DNA from: Cyanidium caldarium
Taxonomy: Eukaryota > Rhodophyta > Bangiophyceae > Cyanidiales > Cyanidiaceae
Length of the DNA stretch: 64,000 bases
Assembly (NCBI GenBank): GCA_026184775.1
Contig: JANCYW010000020.1
Location: 124,001-188,000 of the forward strand
Reading direction: 5' to 3'
Numbering within the stretch: position 1 is the stretch's first letter; each line of letters begins with the position of its first letter. Shown here piece by piece: positions 1-9,438 of this stretch. The notes under the pieces were generated by a model. The model was not told the origin of the DNA. It made no database searches and was given only the letters and a program-made list of their open reading frames with translations. Position numbers and translations under genes: made by a program.

Positions 1-437
1 GCGCTACTTGGTTCTTGTCGCGTAGCACCTGCAGGGATCGCTGCGCGCCCTCGACGCGATCACCCATAACCAGGCGGACCTGGGAGAGGCGGGGCGATCC
101 GGCGACGGAAGAGGGACAAGTGAGTGTTCGATCCAGAGGATGACGCCTACGATGACCCGGAAGTGGTGTGACACCGGGAAGAAATCCGGTTGCGCCCGGT
201 GTCATGCGCAGCGTGCGATCGGTGTTCTCCCTGCGGAGACGAGCGGCTCGCGCGCCGTCGACATCGACAGCCGCGCCGTCCGTTTCGAGGAGGCGCTTCG
301 CGTCCCTCGTGTAGGAGTGGGTGTGTGGGGGTGTGGGAGAGGGTGCTCGTGGCGCCCTTCCACCTGCTTGACGGTGCTTCCGTGAAGGAGAGAACGCAGA
401 GGTGATCGCGACGCCATTGGTTGTCTGCCCATGTAGC
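1..437. other. Left-edge region, no gene supported
   Basis: The left edge precedes the CUE-Smr gene. Short open frames exist, for example one beginning with the ATG at position 140, but their translations are Arg/Ser/Gly-rich, resemble no family I know and carry no domain. The last part must contain the promoter and 5' leader of the gene starting at 438. A sequence resembling a 3' splice site (gtagcacctgcag, ending near position 35) could mark an exon of a gene lying to the left, but I cannot support it. Confidence 0.4.
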
Positions 438-1448
438 ATGAGTGACTCGGCAGAGCGGTTGCGAGCGCTGGAGGCGGCACTAGGTCCGGCGGTCGTGGCC
501 AGCGTGCTAGAGGGCAGCTTTGCCGGGCGGGATGCGGCCGTGGCGGTTTTGGAGGAGATGCTGGCGGTGAAAGTAGCCGCGGAAGGAGCGGCTGCGGCGG
601 GTGACATAGCAGACGTGGATGTGCGTGTGGCGCGAATGCGGGCGCGAGGAGCGTACGCGTGGGCGAGCGAAGCGGAGTTGCGGGCGGCGCTGGAGGCTTG
701 CGGGGGCGACTTGGACGCCGCCGAGCAGTTGCTGCTGTGTCTGCTGGAAGAGAGAGACGAGGCGAGTGGCAAGCCGCCAGGGCGGCGGCGCCGACGCGCC
801 GACGACTCCGTGCTGGTTGCGGCGGGCGGTCGGACGCTGTCGACGCTGCGGCACCCTCATTGGCGTCCGCGGGCGTCGTACGCGTTGTGTGCATCCGAGG
901 CGCCGCGAGGGCCATCTGACGACGATCAGACGACGCTGTCGCTGTCACCGCTGTCATCGCGAAGCGTCCCCGTCCCGCCGGATCTACGCGCCATCGACGA
1001 CGTCCAGACGCTGCGCTCGTTGGCGTACCAGCTGATGCGGCGGCAACGCGACTACGCGCGGCTGGCGGCGGCGGCTGGCGGGGGTGCCCACGGACGGGGC
1101 AACAGCGCCCAGGCCGCTCGACAAGTCGGCAGCCGATTGGACGCGGTAGAGGAGCGCTTGGCGCAGGTACTGTGCGCAGACCCGCACTGGCATGAGTTGG
1201 ACTTGCACGGCTTGCGCTTGGACAAGGCGCTTCTGGTGATGGAGCGCCGGCTAGCACAGGCGCAGGCAGCCATGGAAGCCAGCGGGCAAGGCGTGTGTCG
1301 CGTGCGCGTCATTGTCGGCCGCGGTTTGCACAGCGACAAACAGTCGAACCGCATGCTGCCCCGGGTGCGCGCGCACCTGCAGTGCCGCGGTGTGCGGGTC
1401 CACACCGACGCGCACGCGGGAACGCTCGTGGTGACGTTGAAGCGATGA
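438..1448 (+). CDS. CUE/UBA-like, DUF1771 and Smr domain protein
   Basis: A 336-residue protein with a C-terminal Smr domain (about residues 250-336). The DLHGLRLDKAL signature opens the domain and VIVGRGLHSD follows. In this family Smr domains bind or cleave RNA or DNA, and eukaryotic members often take part in mRNA surveillance. The middle (about 190-250) resembles the helical DUF1771 that usually precedes Smr. The N-terminus has two short helical segments, around residues 5-35 and 75-105, resembling CUE/UBA ubiquitin-binding folds. The architecture recalls the plant CUE-DUF1771-Smr proteins. I chose the ATG at 438 because the frame upstream offers only a GTG at 402. A second DUF1771-Smr protein lies at 10222-11067. 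Domain calls are pattern recognition; the Smr call is firm and the CUE call is tentative. Confidence 0.8.
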   Translation: MSDSAERLRALEAALGPAVVASVLEGSFAGRDAAVAVLEEMLAVKVAAEGAAAAGDIADVDVRVARMRARGAYAWASEAELRAALEACGGDLDAAEQLLLCLLEERDEASGKPPGRRRRRADDSVLVAAGGRTLSTLRHPHWRPRASYALCASEAPRGPSDDDQTTLSLSPLSSRSVPVPPDLRAIDDVQTLRSLAYQLMRRQRDYARLAAAAGGGAHGRGNSAQAARQVGSRLDAVEERLAQVLCADPHWHELDLHGLRLDKALLVMERRLAQAQAAMEASGQGVCRVRVIVGRGLHSDKQSNRMLPRVRAHLQCRGVRVHTDAHAGTLVVTLKR

Positions 1449-1571
1449 CGAGCGCGGCGCGCGCCCGCGTGTGTGCTTTCCTGGACCAGTGTGGCCACGT
1501 TTGCGACCGCTTGCGGCGGCGCGGGTGGTGGGGATCATCGGACGCATGATGCCCAGCTGCTTTATGGTAAT

Positions 1572-2243
1572 TCATAGCCCTACGACCGTCATCCAATTGT
1601 CCAGCGCCGCCGTTGCCGCCATCCGCAGGCGCTCCACCTTGTCCACGCTCTTCTCGCGCGCCGCGTAGTCCATCTCCTCGATCTTGCTCAGAAAGTTGCG
1701 GTACGCCTTTTGGATGTTTTTCTTCTCGTTCGGTCCGCCCTGCGCGATGGCCACTTGGTTGATCTTCAAGCAAGCATCCCGCAGCGTGCCCAACGCCAGC
1801 CGCAGCGCGCTGCGGATGTCCTCCCAGGACTTTTTGTTGATGGCATCCGACGTGGCCTCAATCCGAGCCTTCGCCGACATAACGGTCTCTCGGTACTTTT
1901 TCAGGTCATCTGCGGTGAGGCCGCCGAATATCGGCGTCTCCTGCACCTCGTTGTAGGTGAAGGGGCTCGACTGCGCGTCGGCGCCGAAGAAGCTCATTTT
2001 CGGCTCGCCCTTGGCCTCGGCCGGCAGTGAACGCCCCAGCAGGGTGCCGAGCACCGCTGCGCCCACGCCCAGCAACAACTCCCGCCGCGTCCAGTGGCGC
2101 GCGCCGGCGTCTGCCATGCGAACCGTGGCTGCACTCGGGCGATGCGCGCTGCGGCAGGCCGCACAAACACCCCCGCCCAACGCGCTCGTCGCCGCCTTGC
2201 CTACAAAAGCCGATCGCGGCGCACTTAACGCACCCACAAACAT
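1572..2243 (-). CDS. psbQ': PsbQ' extrinsic protein of photosystem II, red-lineage type
   Basis: A 223-residue precursor of the lumenal PsbQ' protein, one of the extrinsic subunits that stabilise the oxygen-evolving complex of photosystem II in red algae. The N-terminus (MFVGALSAPRSAFVGKA) looks like a red-algal plastid transit peptide, with Phe at position 2 and hydroxylated and small residues. A twin-arginine signal follows: TRRELLLG, a hydrophobic stretch, then a cleavage-like PAEAKGEP near residues 75-80. The mature part is about 145 residues and forms the expected four-helix bundle with many Lys and Glu. The frame stays open upstream, but the extension is Arg/Ser-rich, so the ATG at 2243 is preferred. 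This gene is a good marker that the host is a red alga or has a red-type plastid. Confidence 0.88.
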   Translation of the reverse strand: MFVGALSAPRSAFVGKAATSALGGGVCAACRSAHRPSAATVRMADAGARHWTRRELLLGVGAAVLGTLLGRSLPAEAKGEPKMSFFGADAQSSPFTYNEVQETPIFGGLTADDLKKYRETVMSAKARIEATSDAINKKSWEDIRSALRLALGTLRDACLKINQVAIAQGGPNEKKNIQKAYRNFLSKIEEMDYAAREKSVDKVERLRMAATAALDNWMTVVGL

Positions 2244-2751
2244 GATGTCGTTTCCCGACGTGATTCGAGTTCCGATTCTCTCCCTGCGTGTCTCTCCGGG
2301 TCTCCGCCGCTCCTCTCCGATGCGCGCTTCTTGCTGAAAAGCGGAGCCAAACGCGTCACAAGTAGACTCGACTGCAGCCTGAATGCCAGCGGTCGTCGAA
2401 CTGACGTGCTGGTGAACACTCCGTTGACAGCGACGACACACCTCGCGAGCGGAGCACGACCCGACCTGCACGCTGCAGCGCTCCCGGCGCGGAGGTGCGC
2501 ACGGCGAGCACGCTGCGCTCGATGGGCGCGATCCCAGGAAATCGTTCATTTAGGGACAAGATTGGCCACCGAATCGGGCAGCGTCCCCGACGGAAAGGTG
2601 AGGTTCACTTCGTAAAGGGAGCCTCACATTCCGGTACCGGCCTCGTGTGACTGCGTTGCTTGCACACACGGATGTCTCTACTCGCCAAGTCGGTCACCCG
2701 ACCGCATGCACGCAATTCGCGCCTGCTCGCATTTTCTCTCACAAGTCGCGC
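2244..2751. other. Intergenic stretch upstream of psbQ'
   Basis: About 500 bases lie between the psbQ' start and the end of the uL15m gene, both on the minus strand. It must hold the psbQ' promoter and the uL15m 3' end. Open frames here translate to Arg/Ser-rich sequence with no family resemblance. I see no tRNA, repeat or obvious regulatory motif. Confidence 0.5.
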
Positions 2752-3912
2752 TTATGCGCTGGTCGTGACAGTCGTCGTTGGCGGCGGCGGCGGCGGCGGC
2801 GGCGACGTTCGGGTGACATGGCGCACCGGGCGTCCATACGCATCCAGCTGCGGATATCGAGTCATGAGTCGTGGCGGTGGCCGCGCATATCGCGGAAAGA
2901 TGCGCACGCGCCGGCGCACAATGACGGGTCGCGCATTCTGTGCATCGATGCCGCTGAGATCCATGGGAGTGCCACGCATCAGCTCGGCCACTTGCTGCTC
3001 GTCGCCGCGAAACAGTTTCAACAACGCTCGCCGGAATCGCGCATCCGACGGCAGCTCCACATCTTCATCGTCGTCCATCGAAGCCGGTTTGGGGCACGGC
3101 ATGACATGCTCCTCCAGCACGAGCGGCTTGCCACGCTCGGATAGCATATCCCGATCCATGGCATCGTCGTGCTCGTACACGATCACCGACGACCGGTCCG
3201 CTGACGCTACACCGCGATCCTCAAAGTGCGACAAGTCGCTGCGAAACGTCACCCAGTGGTCAAACTTTTCCGGCTTGAGCAGCGCTCGCAACCCCAACCG
3301 ATTGTAGTAGACGAGCGTCACACTGCCGCCACACTGCTCCACACGTCGAATAGCCGCCTCGCTAGCAGCACTCACCTCAAAGTGGAGCGGCGTACAGAAC
3401 GCCCCCGAGCAACGCGACAGCAACTTCAGTCCGTGTTGAAAGAGGTGTGGCTTCGATCGTCGGCTCCGCAGCAAACAGCCTGTATCATACAGTGTTTTCA
3501 TCGTGACCGTACTGCCTGGTTGGCAGTTCAATAAGCCACGGTCGATCAGCGCTTGCACTTGCCCCAGGTTGATCACGGCAAACTTGCGCTGGTTCACCGT
3601 GGGACACCCGCCGCGCTTGGGTAACCGACGCGTCAGCGGCGTCTGCCCGCCCTCAAACGCCAGCGTCGGCAGCGAAAGCCGGCCGCGCGCCTTTTGGCCC
3701 TTGTGACCGCGTCCGCTGGTCTTGCCCCGCCCGGAGCCGCGCCCGCGCCCCACGCGCTGCTGCTTGGGCCGCGCGCCCTCATTGTCGCGGATGGTATTCA
3801 ACGCCAGCGGCGCCGACGTCGAGCAGGCGCTCCTGGCTTGCCATCCTTCCACCCGCTGTGAAGATCCAAAATGAACAGTGCATCGCTGCAGCGCCCGCAG
3901 CACGGTTGTCAT
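2752..3912 (-). CDS. MRPL15: Mitochondrial large-subunit ribosomal protein uL15m
   Basis: A 386-residue protein of the uL15 family, which binds 23S-type rRNA in the large subunit. The Gly/Arg-rich rRNA-binding segment ([20 protein letters not shown], about residues 42-61) and [16 protein letters not shown] are diagnostic. The GHKGQKAR and TP-containing versions match mitochondrial uL15 better than the plastid form. The N-terminus ([16 protein letters not shown]) fits a mitochondrial presequence. The protein is longer than bacterial uL15 (about 145 residues) because of a C-terminal extension of about 200 residues, typical of mitochondrial versions, ending in a polyproline run encoded by a GGC-type repeat at 2779-2803. 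The ATG at 3912 leaves 215 bases before the divergent Elp6 gene. Confidence 0.85.
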   Translation of the reverse strand: MTTVLRALQRCTVHFGSSQRVEGWQARSACSTSAPLALNTIRDNEGARPKQQRVGRGRGSGRGKTSGRGHKGQKARGRLSLPTLAFEGGQTPLTRRLPKRGGCPTVNQRKFAVINLGQVQALIDRGLLNCQPGSTVTMKTLYDTGCLLRSRRSKPHLFQHGLKLLSRCSGAFCTPLHFEVSAASEAAIRRVEQCGGSVTLVYYNRLGLRALLKPEKFDHWVTFRSDLSHFEDRGVASADRSSVIVYEHDDAMDRDMLSERGKPLVLEEHVMPCPKPASMDDDEDVELPSDARFRRALLKLFRGDEQQVAELMRGTPMDLSGIDAQNARPVIVRRRVRIFPRYARPPPRLMTRYPQLDAYGRPVRHVTRTSPPPPPPPPTTTVTTSA

Positions 3913-4127
3913 TCGAGCTTGCCCGCCGCCACGGACTCGACGGCGGTGAGGGAGCGCGGTCCCGCTGCGCCACCCGATCGAGCCGGAGAAAACGAGCTGC
4001 ACGCCAACGCAGGGACACCTTTTCGGTGCGAGAGCGTCCACGGGGTGCGTCGATAGAAGTGGACGTTTAAGACGCAAGTCTTCCTCTCCAAACGCCAGCC
4101 ACTTCATCCCAGCGCCACCGCAGCCAT

Positions 4128-5027
4128 ATGGTGGTAGGCCCGGAGGCGAGTCTGTGGCAGGACGTGTTGGGATGGGAGGCGCCGTCGCGGCCGCCGCCGC
4201 TGGGCGTCGATCGGCGACTGCGAGAACGGCCGGAGTCGGCACGGCTTCGTGGTTATCGATCGTACCTCATCGAAGACGAACGTTTGGCTGGCGGTAAGCT
4301 GTTGGCGGCGCAGCTCCTGACGGAGCACTGGGTGTCCGACGCGTTCGTGTGCGCGGTGGCGTCCCTGGACGATCCGCCCGAGGAGTATGTCGGGTTGGCG
4401 CGCCAGCTGGGCGCCAATGCCGGTTTTTCCCCTGACTCGGAAACCATCGTGTGGCTGGTGAGCTGTTCCGGCTGGCACGACGCATGCGCCGGGACCAAGT
4501 GCTCGTGCAGCGACGCCACGAGCAGCAAACCCGAAGCCCGCCGCGAGGTATTGCGGCCGCCACAACCGAGTGGGGATGCGGCATGCAGCAGCGCCGACGC
4601 TTTCCTGGACGCATGGCAGCAGATCTTGCGTCGCGCGCATGCCGACGCTCGAGACCGACGCAAGAATCTGTTCGTGTTGCTGGACAATGCGTCGACGCTG
4701 GGGCTTCTCTTCGGCAAGAGTGCCGCTTGCGCGGCCGCTTTGCTGCAGACGTGCGCCGATCTCGCAGCGGCCGAACCGGACGTTGCGGTATGCGTGGTCT
4801 TGCTCGTGCATGCTGACGTGGAGCCGACCACCGCCATCGCTCGGCTACGATTCGCCTGCGACACCGTCTTGGCAGTTCGTGCTCTCCGCTCCGGTACCTC
4901 CGCGCACGCCGACGGAACACTGCAGGTGTGCAAAGGCGGCGCCCGCGCGGTAGCCGCCAGCCGTTTTCTGTTTGATATCGGCGAGCACTCGATCCGCTAC
5001 TGGTCTCTGCCCAGAGCGTCTGAGTAA
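4128..5027 (+). CDS. ELP6: Elongator complex subunit Elp6-like
   Basis: A 299-residue protein with a RecA-like fold lacking Walker motifs, as expected for the Elp4/5/6 ring of Elongator, which is needed for modifying the wobble uridine of cytosolic tRNAs. The best evidence is the C-terminus. A segment reading [15 protein letters not shown], then DGTLQV, a gap, and [13 protein letters not shown] follows the Elp6 pattern in which an acidic or polar loop precedes a GQL-like strand and a final FxxxxxxxVxYF strand. The central [15 protein letters not shown] would be the strand and helix holding the degenerate ATPase core. The start ATG at 4128 is only 215 bp from the divergent uL15m gene, so the two probably share a promoter. 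Another Elp4-6 or RecA-like protein is the main alternative. Confidence 0.62.
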   Translation: MVVGPEASLWQDVLGWEAPSRPPPLGVDRRLRERPESARLRGYRSYLIEDERLAGGKLLAAQLLTEHWVSDAFVCAVASLDDPPEEYVGLARQLGANAGFSPDSETIVWLVSCSGWHDACAGTKCSCSDATSSKPEARREVLRPPQPSGDAACSSADAFLDAWQQILRRAHADARDRRKNLFVLLDNASTLGLLFGKSAACAAALLQTCADLAAAEPDVAVCVVLLVHADVEPTTAIARLRFACDTVLAVRALRSGTSAHADGTLQVCKGGARAVAASRFLFDIGEHSIRYWSLPRASE

Positions 5028-5276
5028 AAAGAATTTTTCCTCGTAGCGCGCGGATACAGCATACGGTCACGATAGCAGTTGCGGCGACGGCTGCTCGCTG
5101 CTGAGCGCATACCGACATCTACCGCCGGTCATCCCCGAGAACAGGGTATCTGATGCGGTGAGCGCCGCCCTGGCGCCGATTCGGCGATGTGTCCCAAACC
5201 CGTTTGGCGCCGCGAGTCGAGAGTGGTTGCGTCTGGCGCCCATCGACGCTGCCACGGTGCCGCATTTGCCGCCGTT

Positions 5277-6203
5277 ATGAGCACGACCAAAAGGGGCTCC
5301 CACAAGCCGCCGACGGAAGACGTCATCACGTTGCAAGAGGCGCGAGAGCGCGAGACGGCAAAGCGGCTGCAAGAGCACGCCGAGGATTGCGGTCTTTTGT
5401 TGAGCGCGGCACCGCCGGGCGCTGCAGTGGACTCGTTGCGGCCACTGCCAGCTGCGCTGGGTGTGCGCGACGGAGCCGACGTTATCAAACCGAGCAGGGC
5501 GGCCAGGCAAAAGTACCTCGTGCTGTTGCCGGCTAAGTTCCGCAGCGTCGCCAAGTCGGCGGGAAACACCGCTGCCGACACTGAATTGCTGACGGCCACG
5601 GCATCGCTTCAAGACGCCGACACGGCGAATCCGACGCTGCTGTGGAGGCTAGGTGAGGAGGGCCGCTTACGCTTCCGCGGCACACTGCTGTTCCCGCGCA
5701 ACGCCATCTTTTCTTGCAAGGGCTCGTCGAGCAGCGCCAAGGCGAAGCACGTCCGTATAGATGACGTTTTCGAAGGAGTCATCGTCTTCAGTGAGTGGGA
5801 GTGGATAGGTCGGGAAGATGAGAACCCGACTGATGTATCGCTGCCAGTGCCGGCCGCTGTGCTGCAGCGAATATCCGTGGATGATGTCGCGGAGACACAG
5901 CCTCGCTTGCCTATTGAGCAAGAAAATGTCTCCTCGAATGGAATGAATGCATCTGTCAAGGGGGCGCCCGCAATGCGAACGCACATGCCAACCACGCGCG
6001 TCTCCGCATTTGCCAACGGGCAGGGCGGCGCTGCCACGTCGGCACCGCCGAAACCGCACCTGGTGCCGGTCGGCGCGCTGACTGGCCATGGCGACTTGGA
6101 TGACCTTGAGGTCGCAGATGGTGGGGAGTCTGATGCTCTGGAGCATATCAAGCGCGCTTGCAATCATAGGGGCGCCGAGCAAGCGTTAGGCACGCGAAAA
6201 TAA
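5277..6203 (+). CDS. RHL1: RHL1-like component of the topoisomerase VI complex
   Basis: A 308-residue homologue of plant RHL1/HYP7, a DNA-binding accessory subunit of the plant-type topoisomerase VI complex required for endoreduplication. The family signature is clear between residues about 85 and 185. It reads KYLVLLPAKF, then NPTLLWRL, then RFRGTLLFPRN, and ends in VIVFSEWEWIGREDENP, which matches the plant SEAWWIGTKEENP box almost residue for residue. The C-terminal half is low-complexity and probably disordered. An in-frame ATG at 5187 would add 30 mostly basic residues. I prefer 5277 because the predicted protein then starts with a normal polar segment. RHL1 is absent from animals and fungi, so this supports an archaeplastid host. 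Confidence 0.75.
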   Translation: MSTTKRGSHKPPTEDVITLQEARERETAKRLQEHAEDCGLLLSAAPPGAAVDSLRPLPAALGVRDGADVIKPSRAARQKYLVLLPAKFRSVAKSAGNTAADTELLTATASLQDADTANPTLLWRLGEEGRLRFRGTLLFPRNAIFSCKGSSSSAKAKHVRIDDVFEGVIVFSEWEWIGREDENPTDVSLPVPAAVLQRISVDDVAETQPRLPIEQENVSSNGMNASVKGAPAMRTHMPTTRVSAFANGQGGAATSAPPKPHLVPVGALTGHGDLDDLEVADGGESDALEHIKRACNHRGAEQALGTRK

Positions 6204-6583
6204 TCGAGAGATTGTCGGTAAAACTTGCGCTCACCGAAAATGCGTTGCAAAACGAAAATAGGTTTCGAAGTCATTTTTCCTTTTTCCGGTGAGTATTGTG
6301 AACGTTGTTTCGTCGGTGCCGTTGCGTGTGGGGTGCCATGAGCGACCTGGTCGTCCTCACACTTGCGGGAGCGCCCTCACGACAGAGCAAGAATTTCTCA
6401 ACAGCGCGCGCAAGAAGTTACAGTCGACTGCCTCTCATACGTTTTATTTCGCCCTTCAGAGCGCCACGCTTGCGGGTGCTTTGCTCCGTCAAGAGCCGCG
6501 ACATTCACTTTCGCGCCATTCTCTGCGTTTGCGTCACCAGTTTCGGTTTCTCCGCCAGGACAACCGCGAGAAGTTGCCTTGCC
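6204..6583. other. Intergenic stretch upstream of NUP107
   Basis: About 380 bases between two plus-strand genes. It is locally A/T-richer than its surroundings just after the RHL1 stop (6204-6295), as expected of a 3' end followed by a promoter. The NUP107 frame is open through part of it with an ATG at 6338, but the translation is Arg/Ser/Phe-rich and not family-like. Confidence 0.4.
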
Positions 6584-9169
6584 ATGGCAGACGCAGCGGC
6601 CGCCACGCTTGGAGATGATTCAGTCGCTAGCAGCACAGGCGTCGTTGCTGATCACCCTTCAGAACTAGGAGCGACACGGGACAAACCGTTGGAAAACCTA
6701 GGCGCACCGCCCGACTTGGATCCGTCCTCCACACTCGAGGTTGACGAGAGTCGACAGGAGCCAAACGGGTGGGATAGTGACGATGAGCACGCTTTGGACG
6801 AATCAGTTTTGGCGACGTCAACACCCGAGTCGTTTGTTTCCCTCGCGGCAGAGAGAACGCGGCTGCTCTACTGGGCAGCTCTCCAGCTCCACGAGGTGGA
6901 GCCGCTGGCGTTTGCAGAGCGCGCCGTCGTGTTTCTGAACGGCCTGCTGTATGCTGCGGAGCAGCACCTCTTGGATGTAGGCGTGCCGGCAGCGGAGCGA
7001 GCTGCTTTGCAAGAGATATCGTGCGCGCTGCGCTTGCAGCGGGACACGTGGCTCTTAATTTTGGCCCTCTTCGGAGAGCCGCGGTCTCTGGTGCCCACGG
7101 ACGACGACGATACCCCTGGCGATCCTGCTCAGGCGACGCGCCGGGCGCCAGCGCTCGATCAAGTGTCGCGACTGGCATCAGCCGATGGTCTGGGGCGGCT
7201 GCCGTGGGGCCTCGACGAGTTGCCCGGTCTCGGCAAATGCCGCCGCGTCGTCGAATGGCTAGAGCGAGCAACCGCTCTCGATATCGACCACGAGCTGGGT
7301 GGGCCCGGCCTGGCGCTGGCCGAAGTTGGTGACGCTTGGGATCCTTCGTATCGTTGGGGATACACAGCGATGCGCAACGGCGCGCTCGACTTCGACGCCC
7401 CGCTCCGAGAAAGTGCCACCTTGTTGCCGGAGGATGAACGCGCCGAGGAGCGTATATGCCGGGCGGTGTTCTACCTGGTGCGCGCCGGGCGGTTGCATGC
7501 GGCGCGCGCGCTGCTGCGGACTGTGGGCCAACCGTGGCGTGCCGGAGCATTGGGCGGTGGTGCCGGCGTGACAGCGGTGGCGCGCCACGGCCACCTCAGC
7601 GCCAGCCGCGTCGCGTGGCGCAAAGTGACCCAAGCCAATGCCCGAAACGCCGCTCTAGGGAATTGGGAGCGTGGCATCTTTGCATATCTAGGTGGCGGTG
7701 ACCTGCAGCCCGTGATCGGCGTCTGTCGCGGGTGGAGTGATCAGGCGTGGGCGTCGTTCTCGTTGCTGGTGGATTCGCATATCGAGGCGGCGGCCAAAAT
7801 GGCCTTGGCGGGTGAAAACGGAGAGGCAGATGCTCCTCCAGAAAGTGCGCCAATGGAAACCGCCACGGCAGATGTATCGGACTGGCCTTTTGAGGACGTG
7901 CCAGACGCGCGCATCCAGCACGTCTTTGATGCTCTGTTGCCTGCTGCCGTCGGTCCGAATGAGCATAGCGTCCGCCGCCTACAGGCGTCTATGGCAGTGG
8001 CGCCCTGTGCATGCCTGCCACGGATTGCTGACGAGTGCGCTGAGCATGACCATGTGGCCGCGGCATTGCGCAGCGCTGTGTTTGCCGACGGCGATGTCGG
8101 TGAGCCAGCGGCTGCACACCACGACTCTCAGTGGTTTCCGTGTTTCGCGGCACATTTGGTGATTTTGCTGCGCCAGCTGGGGGAGAGGCCAGAGAGCAGT
8201 GATGGCATGCTCCCGTATGGCGACGAGGTCGTCGAAGCGTATGTGAGGCAGCTTGCGCCAGAGTGCTGGGGCAGTAAGCGGCTGCAGCGTGCCGTCGTCG
8301 GTTACGCTTCGCGAATCGCCGACCCCGAGCGCCTGGTGCAGCTCATGGCCGAGGTGCTTGCGGAGAGCCAACGACACCCCAGTGCCACAATCATGCGCCT
8401 CGTGGGCGACGCGCTTTTACGCTCGCGCGGCGACGCAATGGTGGTGGCGGTGGCGCGGCGCGCCTGCGACCTGACCATGCGTGCATTCTGTATGGCGTTG
8501 GGATCGGCAACGGAGCCGGAGCTAGACATTCTCTTCGCGCAGGTGCAGCAGGCCCTGAGGAATTTGTGGGGCACGCACTGCGCCGATTATGCCGGGGCGG
8601 CCGTGCGGTGCAACTATCTGATTCGGAGACTGGCGCTGGCGGAGCGACTCGATATGGCGCGCTCGCTAACCGCCGGCGGGAGCGATGCCGAGACGCCCGA
8701 GGCCCAGCTGCTGGCGGCAAGCGCCGAGTGGTCATGGTGGCATCGTCTCTTTGCAGCTGTGGCGCTGTATGAAGAGTGGGTGAGTGTCTGGCACGGTGGT
8801 GCTTCGGAGAAGCATCCAATGCCGCGCGAGGGCACAGCGTTCGCCGACCGTGACCACCGGGAGCTTGCCACGCGAGCCGTCGCCGCTTTGACCGACGTAC
8901 TTCGCGTCGGACCTCCCACGGCTGCGTCGACGGGCGCGGCGGCGGACACCGAAGAGCTGTGCGCTTTGCGTAGGCGCCTGGTGCCGCGTTTGTTCAATAT
9001 GCTGTTTGAACTGTGCAGCGAGACGGGGATGTTCCGCGAGGCGACCCACTTGGCCAGCCTCGCTGCGGAGCACAGCGAGTGCTTCGATCGCAGGGAACTG
9101 ATGGTGTTGCTCCACCGTCTTGTCGATGCGTACGTGTGCACGCTGCCGAGCGGCAGCACGTCAACATAA
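6584..9169 (+). CDS. NUP107: Nucleoporin Nup107/Nup84
   Basis: An 861-residue all-helical protein of the Nup84/Nup107 family, a stalk component of the Y-shaped scaffold of the nuclear pore complex. An acidic disordered N-terminus (about residues 1-80) precedes the helical solenoid. Family hallmarks are visible: LDIDHELGGPGL then DPSYRWGYTA, LVRAGRLHAARALLRTVGQPWRAGALGGG (the Nup107 element where two helices meet a GQPWRA turn), WERGIFAYLGG, and SDQAWASFSLLVDSHIE. The C-terminal part holds further helical repeats that pair with Nup133 in other organisms. I start at the ATG at 6584, giving MADAAAATLG. An upstream ATG at 6338 would add 82 Arg-rich residues. Confidence 0.85.
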   Translation: MADAAAATLGDDSVASSTGVVADHPSELGATRDKPLENLGAPPDLDPSSTLEVDESRQEPNGWDSDDEHALDESVLATSTPESFVSLAAERTRLLYWAALQLHEVEPLAFAERAVVFLNGLLYAAEQHLLDVGVPAAERAALQEISCALRLQRDTWLLILALFGEPRSLVPTDDDDTPGDPAQATRRAPALDQVSRLASADGLGRLPWGLDELPGLGKCRRVVEWLERATALDIDHELGGPGLALAEVGDAWDPSYRWGYTAMRNGALDFDAPLRESATLLPEDERAEERICRAVFYLVRAGRLHAARALLRTVGQPWRAGALGGGAGVTAVARHGHLSASRVAWRKVTQANARNAALGNWERGIFAYLGGGDLQPVIGVCRGWSDQAWASFSLLVDSHIEAAAKMALAGENGEADAPPESAPMETATADVSDWPFEDVPDARIQHVFDALLPAAVGPNEHSVRRLQASMAVAPCACLPRIADECAEHDHVAAALRSAVFADGDVGEPAAAHHDSQWFPCFAAHLVILLRQLGERPESSDGMLPYGDEVVEAYVRQLAPECWGSKRLQRAVVGYASRIADPERLVQLMAEVLAESQRHPSATIMRLVGDALLRSRGDAMVVAVARRACDLTMRAFCMALGSATEPELDILFAQVQQALRNLWGTHCADYAGAAVRCNYLIRRLALAERLDMARSLTAGGSDAETPEAQLLAASAEWSWWHRLFAAVALYEEWVSVWHGGASEKHPMPREGTAFADRDHRELATRAVAALTDVLRVGPPTAASTGAAADTEELCALRRRLVPRLFNMLFELCSETGMFREATHLASLAAEHSECFDRRELMVLLHRLVDAYVCTLPSGSTST

Positions 9170-9438
9170 GCCTGACAGCTGTTCCGCGTCGAGTCGGATA
9201 TCCAAACGCAGCCTTCGTCACGACACCCGTCGTCCGTCTGCGCGGTTTCTGCCGCCGCCGCCGCCGCCGCACCAACGCCAGTTTCGGTCTTCACAAAGCT
9301 CATCGAGGTGCAGAGTTTTCCGGGTCGTCACGGGCTGCTTTCGCTAAACGCTCCGCGCGCCACCAGGGCTCATCGAGGGACTTGTGCGACCCGTGACTCC
9401 GTGGTGCCTGACATGATCGCGTTCGAATCGGCAAACCA

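Noticed and set aside
2-140. A segment reading LQGSLRALDAITHNQADLGEA that recalls an Sm-like motif
   Set aside because: The spacing between the key Gly, Asp, Asn and Leu is off by one in two places, and a stop lies just upstream; not enough to claim a gene.
202-1257. A 351-codon open frame on the minus strand opposite the CUE-Smr gene
   Set aside because: Its translation is Pro/Arg/Ser-rich with no domain, while the plus strand has a clear Smr domain. High G+C makes long antisense frames common here.
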